This document shows, piece after piece, positions 26,511 to 32,313 of a DNA stretch of 40,860 nt. The position numbers and the translations under genes are program-made. The stretch is from positions 1-40,860 of IMG/VR virus record IMGVR_UViG_3300013094_000113; one strand, written 5' to 3'. Below the pieces are notes generated by a model. It ran no database searches and was not told where the DNA came from. It was given only the letters and a program-made list of their open reading frames with translations. The number at the start of each line of letters is the position of its first letter. Position 1 is the first letter of the stretch. Origin of the DNA: a virus.

Positions 26511-26546
26511 AAGACCCTACGTACTCATATACGTAGGGTCTTTTTT
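26511..26546 (+). terminator. Strong rho-independent terminator
   Basis: A perfect 13-bp stem (26511-26523 with 26530-26542) closes the loop CTCATA, and the Ts run on to 26546. It ends the 26283 unit, 4 nt before the next start codon. Confidence 0.95.
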
Positions 26547-26549
26547 GTT

Positions 26550-26810
26550 ATGAATAAGTCTTTTCTTTCAATTGCTTTTAACTTACGATATGGCAGTCCT
26601 CAGATAGAGTGTGTTTATTCTTTGCTTGATCTTTTCGATAAACCTGATACATTAATAGAAGTATCATTTTTAAAAACATTCATACATTTACCACAAGATT
26701 TTAGAGAATATCTTTCAAATTTACCTAAAGAAACCATAAATATTCTTTTTGAAAAACGCAAATTACCTACAAATGTAAAACACGAGGATTGGGATTTAAT
26801 TGACTTTTGA
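26550..26810 (+). CDS. Small hypothetical protein
   Basis: 86 residues, no recognised motif, no signal or membrane segment. Contains an amphipathic stretch FREYLSNLPKETINILFEKRKLP and an acidic end DWDLIDF. It starts immediately after the terminator and is followed after 3 nt by the next gene, so the two form an operon. A Shine-Dalgarno sequence is not evident. Confidence 0.6.
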   Translation: MNKSFLSIAFNLRYGSPQIECVYSLLDLFDKPDTLIEVSFLKTFIHLPQDFREYLSNLPKETINILFEKRKLPTNVKHEDWDLIDF

Positions 26811-26813
26811 AAT

Positions 26814-27068
26814 ATGCAAATAACTATTATTGGTAATGTTAGTGAGTTTACCGCAACTGAACAAAAAGCTCTTTATACAGATGGAGCTGATATATACAGA
26901 GGTATGTATTATGTAACTGCAGATATTGAACATTTTACTGTACAAGGTAGAAATGTTACGCCTAATTTACCTGCATTACGTAGTCTAACAAGTTCAGCTA
27001 ATATTAATTGGATAGTAACTACGTTTCGTGGTAAAAAAATAGCGTTTGGTTCGGTTACTGCTAATTAA
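26814..27068 (+). CDS. Small hypothetical protein
   Basis: 84 residues, beta-prone (MQITIIGNVSEFTATEQ...INWIVTTFRGKKIAFGSV). Function not recognised. It is 3 nt after the previous gene and 6 nt before the oxygenase gene, so the three are probably co-transcribed. Confidence 0.6.
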   Translation: MQITIIGNVSEFTATEQKALYTDGADIYRGMYYVTADIEHFTVQGRNVTPNLPALRSLTSSANINWIVTTFRGKKIAFGSVTAN

Positions 27069-27074
27069 AAGTAA

Positions 27075-27689
27075 ATGATAGAAAAACCTATACGTCTGTT
27101 TGGCGCAAAACTTTTTAAGTACGAAACAGATATAGATAATACTTCTATAAAAGATTTCTGTTTTAAGCTAAAACAAAAAGACCCTGGACGTACAGTAAGC
27201 AATTATGGAGGATGGCAAAGCAATTTCGTTTCACCACGTACTCCTGAATTAGAGCAACTAACAAACTTTATACAAGGTATTTATCCAGATATATTTAACG
27301 AGCATTTACTTAGTAAAAATGCTAGATTGACAATTGATAGTTACTGGGTTAATATAAATTACAAGCATAATTTTAATTATTCTCATAGTCACCATGGGTT
27401 TATTTCAGGAGTCTACTATGTTGATGTACCTGAAAACAGTGGTAAAATTGTATTTGAATCTTCAGAGACTGACAATTTTTTTGATAATTTACCTTCTGAT
27501 ACGTGGACTGGTTTAACGCCATACACTTCTACTATTTGGAGGGTAACTCCTTTTAATGGCATGCTTTTATTATTTCCAAGTTGGTTAAAACATAGAGTAG
27601 AACCTAATGAATCTGAAGAAAGTAGAACTTCAATAGCATTTAATATTCATTTAAAAAATATTAAAAATTCTGTTGCACTGTCTCAGTAA
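27075..27689 (+). CDS. 2-oxoglutarate/Fe(II)-dependent oxygenase-like protein
   Basis: 204 residues of the double-stranded beta-helix type, in the group of putative 2OG oxygenases common in cyanophages and other marine T4-like phages. Seen: YWVNINYKHNFNYSHSHHG, with metal-ligand candidates His104 and His106, then SGVYYVDVPENSGKIVFES; the second histidine in LLLFPSWLKHRVEPN (His173); and Arg184 in SRTSIAFN for binding 2-oxoglutarate. The HxD/E first motif is replaced by HSH, so activity is less certain than for the pair at 31701-32916. Phage members are thought to hydroxylate proteins or nucleotides, but substrates are unknown. Confidence 0.8.
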   Translation: MIEKPIRLFGAKLFKYETDIDNTSIKDFCFKLKQKDPGRTVSNYGGWQSNFVSPRTPELEQLTNFIQGIYPDIFNEHLLSKNARLTIDSYWVNINYKHNFNYSHSHHGFISGVYYVDVPENSGKIVFESSETDNFFDNLPSDTWTGLTPYTSTIWRVTPFNGMLLLFPSWLKHRVEPNESEESRTSIAFNIHLKNIKNSVALSQ

Positions 27690-27706
27690 TAATCACATTA
27701 TTACTG
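27684..27706 (+). repeat. Inverted repeat ending one base before the 27708 start codon
   Basis: CAGTAATAA (27684-27692) and TTATTACTG (27698-27706) are perfect 9-bp arms with a 5-nt loop. The left arm contains the stop codon of the oxygenase gene. With no T-run after it, it is more likely regulatory than a terminator. Confidence 0.5.
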
Positions 27707-27707
27707 T

Positions 27708-28001
27708 ATGAAACGTAAAACATCAAAAAAAGCTGAAACATCTTCTTGGAAAGACTTACAATGTGGTATATGGGAACGTTGGAACTACCGTTATTGTTAT
27801 CTTGTAATACGTCAACTAGATAATGGTAAATTTAAACCAATGATAGGTGCAATGGGCGATTTAAGTATGCCCGGTGCAGATTTACCTTCAGAAGGTTATC
27901 ACCAACTTAATACTCTTGAAGAGGCAAAAGAATTTCTACACAAATATGTTAATTATGTACGGGACGTATGGGATAAACAAGTAATAGCAAGTAAATTATA
28001 A
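27708..28001 (+). CDS. Small hypothetical protein
   Basis: 97 residues with a basic start (MKRKTSKKAETSSWKD), an aromatic core (WERWNYRYCYLVIRQL), and a helical end (LEEAKEFLHKYVNYVRDVW). Function not recognised; the size and layout are like small phage proteins that bind host factors. The start codon follows directly after a 9-bp inverted repeat. Confidence 0.65.
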   Translation: MKRKTSKKAETSSWKDLQCGIWERWNYRYCYLVIRQLDNGKFKPMIGAMGDLSMPGADLPSEGYHQLNTLEEAKEFLHKYVNYVRDVWDKQVIASKL

Positions 28002-28015
28002 TAAAAATTACAATT

Positions 28016-28369
28016 ATGACAACACATCAAATACTTTACGCAACATTAATATGGGCTACTATTATTGTAACTCTCTACATATATATAAGCTGGAAGCATG
28101 TTAAAGATTGTTATGCTATGTGGTTTAAGAAAGAGTATTGGACTGACTACAATACTATTGAATTTGTATCTTGGGCTGCTAAAGCCATTATTATTATTCC
28201 AGGTTTAATTTTTGGAATTAATATCTGGCAATTTTATTATTTAACTCTTGTTACGAGTGGTACATTAATTTGGGCAAGTCGTAAAAAGTCTTTGCCTACA
28301 TTGGTTGGTTTTAATACAATGTGGTTATGGTTAAGTACAATGGTACTAGCACAACATTTAATACACTAA
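28016..28369 (+). CDS. Small integral membrane protein
   Basis: 117 residues with several strongly hydrophobic segments: about 5-25 (ILYATLIWATIIVTLYIYISW), 57-73 (AIIIIPGLIFGINIWQF), 74-88 (YYLTLVTSGTLIWAS) and 96-115 (VGFNTMWLWLSTMVLAQ), so three or four membrane passes. Function not recognised. Holin, superinfection-exclusion or other inner-membrane roles are possible; there is no lysis gene next to it to favour holin. Confidence 0.7.
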   Translation: MTTHQILYATLIWATIIVTLYIYISWKHVKDCYAMWFKKEYWTDYNTIEFVSWAAKAIIIIPGLIFGINIWQFYYLTLVTSGTLIWASRKKSLPTLVGFNTMWLWLSTMVLAQHLIH

Positions 28370-28384
28370 ACTAAAATAAAATCT

Positions 28385-28819
28385 ATGCAAACGTTCTTGC
28401 CGTATTCTGATTTTAAAGAATCAGCTAAGTCTCTTGATATGAAAAGACTCGGTAAACAAAGAGTAGAAGTACTACAGTTACTTAACTCTCTTAATAAACC
28501 AGATTATAAAGGATGGAAAAACCACCCAGCACGAGAAATGTGGCGTGGGTATGAACAAGCTTTAGTTAGCTACGGTTTAACGATTTGTTTAGAGTGGAAG
28601 GCTCGTGGTTATAAAGACACTTGTTATGAAAAAATTAGCAACTTTGCAGATACAACTAAACCATTGTCGTATCCTAAATGGATAGGAGATAACGAGTTAC
28701 ATCTTAGTCATAAATCAAACTTAATACGCAAACAGCCAGACCATTATAAAGCTTTATGGCCTGATGTACCAGATAATATAGAGTACAAATGGCCAGTACC
28801 TTTAAAAAATAAAGCTTGA
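28385..28819 (+). CDS. Pyrimidine-dimer DNA glycosylase family protein
   Basis: 144 residues. The start MQTFLPYSDFKESAKSLDMKRLGKQRVEVLQLL matches the bacterial MSMEG_6728-like group, which falls in the pyrimidine-dimer glycosylase (DenV-type) family; the pattern NHPAREMWRGYEQALVSYGLTICLEWKARGYKDT and HLSHKSNLIRKQPDHYKALWP matches too. T4 DenV excises UV-induced cyclobutane dimers through its N-terminal amine. Here the residue after Met is Gln rather than the Thr of DenV, so repair activity is likely but not certain. A role in UV repair fits a sunlit-water phage. It is the last gene before a non-coding gap. Confidence 0.75.
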   Translation: MQTFLPYSDFKESAKSLDMKRLGKQRVEVLQLLNSLNKPDYKGWKNHPAREMWRGYEQALVSYGLTICLEWKARGYKDTCYEKISNFADTTKPLSYPKWIGDNELHLSHKSNLIRKQPDHYKALWPDVPDNIEYKWPVPLKNKA

Positions 28820-28823
28820 TAAA

Positions 28824-28831
28824 ATAAATAT
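28824..28831 (+). promoter_or_regulatory. Late-promoter-like motif ATAAATAT before a non-coding gap
   Basis: ATAAATAT lies within the small palindrome AAAATAAATATTTT (28821-28834). No long gene follows for 225 nt, so it may drive an RNA or the 29058 gene with a long leader. Confidence 0.4.
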
Positions 28832-28836
28832 TTTAG

Positions 28837-29057
28837 CTATTATAGTTAATGTTCTTTACAATAATTTTAGATCAACACGTACCTGCGATTGATCTATTAC
28901 ATCAGTACTGATACATGCAACATAGTAACTCATGTTGTATGAAGATTCTCTAAAACCTGATCCCTACGCGTTATAACCTAATAAAGCGGTGTTACTAGTA
29001 AAGTATGGGGCTGTAGAATTTCATAAAGGTTGTATTTTAATTTAAAACATAATATAT
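28837..29057 (+). ncRNA. Structured intergenic segment, candidate RNA or long leader
   Basis: No long reading frame. Three hairpins lie in a row: TAGATCAA/TTGATCTA (28868-28875 with 28889-28896, 8 bp), the perfect palindrome ATCAGTACTGAT (28901-28912), and CATGCAACAT/ATGTTGTATG (28914-28923 with 28932-28941, 10 bp with one G-U). A late-type motif sits just upstream. A 20-codon frame (28849-28911, MFFTIILDQHVPAIDLLHQY) spans the first hairpins. It could be a stand-alone RNA or a leader of the gene at 29058. No tRNA or known riboswitch pattern fits. Confidence 0.35.
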
Positions 29058-29288
29058 ATGCAAACAATCGCTTCAATACGAGAATACATAAACGAATATG
29101 TAAGAACTCTACCTATTGATAAAGTAGGTAATATTCTCTTAAAAGAACATTTTGGTATACCGTACGAACATTGTACAGTAAATCATGTGTTAATGACAGA
29201 AACAGAAGTACGGGATTATATCAAGTCTTTTTTTGAAAATCTCGATACAACTGCTATAATTGAATTATACAATAAAATTAAGGTTTAA
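29058..29288 (+). CDS. Small helical hypothetical protein
   Basis: 76 residues, mainly helical (IASIREYINEYVRTLPIDKVGNILLKEHFG...VRDYIKSFFENLDTTAIIELYNKI). Function not recognised. The next gene begins 1 nt after its stop, so they are coupled. Upstream is a 238-nt structured gap that may serve as its leader. Confidence 0.65.
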   Translation: MQTIASIREYINEYVRTLPIDKVGNILLKEHFGIPYEHCTVNHVLMTETEVRDYIKSFFENLDTTAIIELYNKIKV

Positions 29289-29289
29289 T

Positions 29290-29511
29290 ATGGATAGTAA
29301 GATTCAAAAACTTATTGAACTAGGTATTTTTACAGATCCTAATACAGTACGTAGAGAAACAGAACGTAACCGTTTTGGTGTTATGGTATGGGATCATAAA
29401 ACAGGAGGGTCTTGTCAAGTACTTTCTGGAGAAAGTTTTAGTAATGCTAAACAATATATGGCACAGCCTGGACATCGTTCAGGTATACGTAAATATGGTT
29501 TTAAAGGTTAA
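29290..29511 (+). CDS. Small hypothetical protein
   Basis: 73 residues from the ATG at 29290; an upstream in-frame TTG at 29260 would overlap the previous gene and is less likely. Sequence MDSKIQKLIELGIFTDPNTVRRETERNRFGVMVWDHKTGGSCQVLSGESF is charged and soluble. No motif is recognised. It is followed after 2 nt by the outer-membrane beta-barrel gene, so it may be co-expressed with it. Confidence 0.65.
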   Translation: MDSKIQKLIELGIFTDPNTVRRETERNRFGVMVWDHKTGGSCQVLSGESFSNAKQYMAQPGHRSGIRKYGFKG

Positions 29512-29513
29512 AC

Positions 29514-30575
29514 ATGAAAAAACTATATACTTTATTACTACTAAACACACTTTTAGTTAAGTATGTTTTTGCGCAAGGATGTGTTGTAGCGCATGGTGCT
29601 GGTATGCCTGGCTGTACACTTGAAAACAGTAATCAATACTTATACGAATCCTCTATTTCGTATCGCTGGTTTGAATCTAATAGAGATTATGTTGGTACAA
29701 ATTATAACCCTCAACGTAACGTTATTGGAGATCAAATAATTAATCACTCTCACTTTGCTGATATTGGTTTAGTATATAATGGTATTACAAATACAAGTAT
29801 CGAATTCACCATACCGTATGTGTATCATACCCGCTCTCAAGCAGTAAAAAACTCAAACGGAGTCGTTATTAACCGTTATACAAACACCTCATCTGGTATT
29901 GCTGATATAATTATTGCAGTTAAACGTTCATTGCTTACATCTAACACTAAAGGTAATATTCAATTAGGTTTTGGAGTTTCTTTACCTACTGGTAAAGATA
30001 ATACACAAGGTACTTTTGAATCGTATAATAGTACAACTAAAACTATTGTATACAGCACCCACGCTAACGATCAATCTGTTCAAACAGGTAGCGGGGGTTA
30101 TGGTATAATAGTAAGCTTCTACGGGTATCGTAAATTAGGTTTTTTTACTGGCTATGTAGATGGTACATACACATTAACCCCTCAAAGTATCAATGGTGTA
30201 CAAACTGCTCGTTCTAATATATATGAGCAAGTAATGTCAATACCAGACTCGTATCAAAGTAGAGTAGGAATTGAATATACTACTCGTAATTTTACATTTA
30301 GTTTAGGAGAACGTATCGAAGGGGTGCCGGTGTATGATTTAATTGGTTATAGTAGTGGTTTTAGACGCCCTGGGTATTCATTAGATTTAGATCCAGGCAT
30401 TAGATATAATAATAAACACTGGTCTACAAGTCTATATATACCAATTACACAAAGAGCTAATCGTCTACAAAGTCGTGCTGATAAATTAACTACTGCTACG
30501 ACAGGTAAATACACTCAAGGAGATGCTTTTTTTGCACCATATGAAGTTATTGGAAGTGTGAGCTACAAGTTTTAA
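29514..30575 (+). CDS. Outer-membrane beta-barrel protein
   Basis: 353 residues with an export signal MKKLYTLLLLNTLLVKYVFA (cleavage predicted after Ala20), then a chain of alternating hydrophobic/polar strands (SSISYRWFESN, FADIGLVYNG, SIEFTIPYVYHTR, IQLGFGVSLPTGK, YGIIVSFYGYRKLGFFTGYVDGTYTL, FTFSLGERIEGVPVYDL). It ends in SVSYKF, with the terminal Phe needed by the BAM assembly machinery. The GVSLPTGKD segment resembles the phenol-degradation-pathway transporter family of barrels. Phage-encoded barrels can alter receptors or block superinfection, as the lambdoid Lc porin does. The signal peptide has a Lys at position 16, which is unusual. A tRNA-like RNA starts at the base after the stop codon. 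Confidence 0.85.
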   Translation: MKKLYTLLLLNTLLVKYVFAQGCVVAHGAGMPGCTLENSNQYLYESSISYRWFESNRDYVGTNYNPQRNVIGDQIINHSHFADIGLVYNGITNTSIEFTIPYVYHTRSQAVKNSNGVVINRYTNTSSGIADIIIAVKRSLLTSNTKGNIQLGFGVSLPTGKDNTQGTFESYNSTTKTIVYSTHANDQSVQTGSGGYGIIVSFYGYRKLGFFTGYVDGTYTLTPQSINGVQTARSNIYEQVMSIPDSYQSRVGIEYTTRNFTFSLGERIEGVPVYDLIGYSSGFRRPGYSLDLDPGIRYNNKHWSTSLYIPITQRANRLQSRADKLTTATTGKYTQGDAFFAPYEVIGSVSYKF

Positions 30576-30677
30576 GGGGTAGTGGCGGAAACAATTAGTC
30601 GCGAGGGAGTGAAATCTCTTGTACCAGCGGATGCGCGCAATCTTAAGGACATGCAGGTGAAATACCTGCCTACCCCA
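30576..30677 (+). ncRNA. tRNA-like RNA, possibly a degenerate tRNA-Leu
   Basis: A 102-nt element begins at the base after the barrel stop codon. GGGGTAG (30576-30582) pairs perfectly with CTACCCC (30670-30676), and directly before the latter GCAGG-TGAAATA-CCTGC gives a 5-bp stem with a 7-nt loop, exactly the acceptor/T-arm stacking of a tRNA. T8-G9, a GCG/CGC D stem (30585-30587 with 30600-30602) and a hairpin with a Leu-like AGGGA stem (30604-30619) follow. The elbow residues are missing in both loops: no GG in the D loop and TGA instead of TTC in the T loop. The anticodon hairpin has a 6- or 8-nt loop and the variable region is about 32 nt. No CCA is encoded (ACC follows). It is unlikely to be a normal tRNA; it may be a processing signal, a decoy or a relic. 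Confidence 0.5.
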
Positions 30678-30804
30678 CCTTTTTATTTTTACGCAATTCT
30701 TTCATTTTGCGTTGCTCTTCAAGTATCTTGTTAAGTCTTTGTACTTGATCTTCATGAGGCTTTTTTTCTTTTGGCTTGCCAAATATTATTTCACTAGACT
30801 TCAT
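30670..30804 (-). CDS. Short Lys/Glu-rich protein (44 residues)
   Basis: Reads MKSSEIIFGKPKEKKPHEDQ then VQRLNKILEEQRKMKELRKN and KKVG. The helical, charged composition looks like a real small protein. CTAAATAA lies on the minus strand (30811-30818) 6 nt before the ATG, the usual late-type spacing of this window, which is independent support. Function is not recognised. The gene runs leftward and its stop codon falls in the 3' acceptor strand of the tRNA-like element, so the two transcripts are antisense over about 8 bases. Confidence 0.5.
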   Translation of the reverse strand: MKSSEIIFGKPKEKKPHEDQVQRLNKILEEQRKMKELRKNKKVG

Positions 30805-30810
30805 ATATTG

Positions 30811-30818
30811 TTATTTAG
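30811..30818 (-). promoter_or_regulatory. Late-promoter-like motif CTAAATAA (minus strand)
   Basis: Lies 6 nt before the ATG at 30804 on the minus strand and supports the short gene there. Confidence 0.5.
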
Positions 30819-30864
30819 TTAGTGGAACTTTGTTTACTTCATTATAAGGTATTATTGTTAAAGT

Positions 30865-30939
30865 TAAAGCGTATCCGGGTGTTTATGGAATCTATAGGGT
30901 GTTTGAGGTGTTACCGGGTACGCTTTATAAATCCCTATA
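30865..30939 (+). promoter_or_regulatory. H-type pseudoknot upstream of the metallopeptidase gene
   Basis: Stem 1 pairs 30865-30878 with 30914-30927 (14 bp, one U-G). The 35-nt loop contains TATAGGG (30893-30899), which is perfectly complementary to CCCTATA (30933-30939) downstream of stem 1, giving a 7-bp stem 2 after a 5-nt linker. It ends 21 nt before the ATG at 30961. It does not match a riboswitch I can name. Confidence 0.5.
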
Positions 30940-30946
30940 TAAAGTA

Positions 30947-30954
30947 CTAAATAT
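30947..30954 (+). promoter_or_regulatory. Late-promoter-like motif CTAAATAT
   Basis: Lies 6 nt before the ATG at 30961. If used, the late transcript would start downstream of the pseudoknot and lack it. Confidence 0.5.
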
Positions 30955-30960
30955 ATATAG

Positions 30961-31386
30961 ATGGATAATTTCAATACAACTTTAAAGCTTATTACAGAGA
31001 ATCTTAATGAATCTAAAACTGTAAGAGTAGACAAAAATCTCAATAAGATTGTAAAACATTTCTTAAAGTTTGTGCATAGTAAACTTGAGTATGACAATAT
31101 GCCTGAAATTGTTCTTGATAAAGATAGAAAGAAAGTAAACAAAATAAGAGCAATGGGTTACTACATGCCACAAGAACATAAAATTTGGATTTATGTTGGT
31201 AATAGAAATACTGCAGATATTTTACGTACATTAGCTCACGAACTAGTACATGCTAAACAGAAAGAAACCAAAGGTGAAGAAGGTTTAGATGGTACTACAG
31301 GCTCAATGGATGAAAATGAAGCTAATGCTGTTGCTGGTATTATAATGAGACAATACGGTAAATTGGCTCCGGAAATTTATAACTAA
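30961..31386 (+). CDS. Zinc metallopeptidase-like protein (HExxH)
   Basis: 141 residues. The zinc-binding motif HELVH (93-97) sits in LRTLAHELVHAKQ, and Glu120 in MDENEANAVAG is the likely third ligand, so it is a small gluzincin/SprT-like fold (helix, short sheet, HExxH helix). The strands before it (PEIVLDKD, GYYMPQEHKIWIYVG) fit the family. Similar short proteins occur in marine T4-like phages; substrate unknown. Prohead or host-protein processing is possible. The stop overlaps the next start (TAATG). A pseudoknot and a late-type motif lie upstream, so regulation may be complex. Confidence 0.8.
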   Translation: MDNFNTTLKLITENLNESKTVRVDKNLNKIVKHFLKFVHSKLEYDNMPEIVLDKDRKKVNKIRAMGYYMPQEHKIWIYVGNRNTADILRTLAHELVHAKQKETKGEEGLDGTTGSMDENEANAVAGIIMRQYGKLAPEIYN

Positions 31387-31676
31387 TGAAACTATTTAAC
31401 GAAACATTAAATCAGCTTTACGAAATACATTGCTGGAAAGGTTACCGTAAAGTAGGAACAAAACTTAAAAACGGTAAAAGGGTAAACGATTGCAGACCCA
31501 TCAAGAAAGAAGGTATAGATGATGCAAGACACCCTGGCAGGCTAAAACGTTTAGTTACAAAACGATTCGGTAAGGGTAAAATTACTTGTTCCAAAGCTCG
31601 TACAATGGCAAGTTCTAAAAATACCTTAACCAAAAAGCAAGCTAATAGGTTTCTGAATTACCACGGTTGCAGATAA
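31386..31676 (+). CDS. Small basic hypothetical protein
   Basis: 96 residues, strongly basic. It contains CWKGYRKVGTKLKNGKRVND-C, a pattern found in several hypothetical phage proteins and resembling GKCVYKKNTGKKVGCTKG at the start of the protein at 32948, with Cys pairs that may bind metal. The second half (KRLVTKRFGKGKITCSKARTMASS...) is also basic. It is coupled to the metallopeptidase gene by a one-base overlap. It may bind DNA or the capsid; the function is unknown. Confidence 0.7.
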   Translation: MKLFNETLNQLYEIHCWKGYRKVGTKLKNGKRVNDCRPIKKEGIDDARHPGRLKRLVTKRFGKGKITCSKARTMASSKNTLTKKQANRFLNYHGCR

Positions 31677-31678
31677 AA

Positions 31679-31700
31679 ATATTACTGTAAATAGTAATAT
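31679..31700 (+). promoter_or_regulatory. Dyad around a late-promoter-like motif, adjacent to a start codon
   Basis: ATATTACT (31679-31686) and AGTAATAT (31693-31700) are perfect 8-bp arms, the second touching the ATG at 31701. GTAAATAG (31687-31694), 6 nt before the ATG, spans the loop. Confidence 0.5.
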
Positions 31701-32309
31701 ATGCTACAAAGCCCGTTAGATGATTTTATTAGAATATATCCTAATATACTTAGTAAAGAGGTGTGTACTGATATTATCAACTTTTTTGATTCAGTAGCTG
31801 ATAAAGAAGAATACTCAAAACACGTTGTTTCTGGTAGTGCACAGTTTAGTAATATATCTTTGAGAAAAGACAAAAGTATTTTTTTAAATCAAGATATTTT
31901 TCAAAAAAAAGAATTATGTGTTTTTATATTTGAAAAAATAGGAGAATGCTTAAAAGAATATACAAAAGAATTCGTTACTTTACAAAAAGAACAACTTAGT
32001 GGTAGGTATATGATAAAGGTGCAACGTTCTCAACCTGGAGATGGTTTTAATGTTTGGCATCACGAAAATGGCACTTCTCCAGACCCTGATACAGTTAGAA
32101 GAGAATTAGCTTGGATGTTATATTTAAATGACATGCCTGAAGGAGAAGCTGAAACTGAATTTTTATATCAACGTAAAAGAATTAACCCTGTTGGTGGATC
32201 CCTAGTACTATGGCCAGCTGGCTTTACACACACCCATAGAGGCAACACAGTTTTTACCAAAACAAAATATATCCTCACTGGTTGGGTATATAAAGAACAA
32301 ATAAGATAA
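31701..32309 (+). CDS. 2-oxoglutarate/Fe(II)-dependent oxygenase
   Basis: 202 residues of the prolyl-hydroxylase-like cupin type frequent in cyanophages. Seen: MIKVQRSQPGDGFNVWHHEN with likely metal ligands His120 and Glu122 (HxE), the strand ELAWMLYLNDMPEGEAETEF, then LVLWPAGFTHTHRGNTVF with the second histidine (177 or 179) and Arg180 near the cosubstrate site. It oxidises an unknown substrate, using 2-oxoglutarate and oxygen. The adjacent gene at 32314 encodes a paralogue with the same ELAWMLYLND, AETEF and WPAGFTH.HRGNTVF segments, so the pair arose by tandem duplication. A start-proximal dyad lies upstream. Confidence 0.88.
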   Translation: MLQSPLDDFIRIYPNILSKEVCTDIINFFDSVADKEEYSKHVVSGSAQFSNISLRKDKSIFLNQDIFQKKELCVFIFEKIGECLKEYTKEFVTLQKEQLSGRYMIKVQRSQPGDGFNVWHHENGTSPDPDTVRRELAWMLYLNDMPEGEAETEFLYQRKRINPVGGSLVLWPAGFTHTHRGNTVFTKTKYILTGWVYKEQIR

Positions 32310-32313
32310 TAAT

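Noticed and set aside
27684-27706. Rho-independent terminator
   Set aside because: The 9-bp stem is AT-rich and no T-run follows on either strand.
28837-29057. tRNA or known riboswitch in the non-coding gap
   Set aside because: No acceptor/T-arm pairing, and no conserved core of the glutamine, preQ1 or SAM types was found by eye.
30576-30677. Ordinary functional tRNA
   Set aside because: No GG in the D loop, no TTC in the T loop, wrong anticodon-loop size and a 102-nt length; reported instead as a tRNA-like RNA.
30576-30677. Phage attachment site in a tRNA gene
   Set aside because: No integrase nearby, and the rest of the window looks like a lytic T4-type phage.
30864-31142. 92-codon minus-strand frame over the metallopeptidase start
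   Set aside because: It overlaps the HExxH gene and the pseudoknot; Leu/Ser/Phe-rich composition is that of an antisense shadow.
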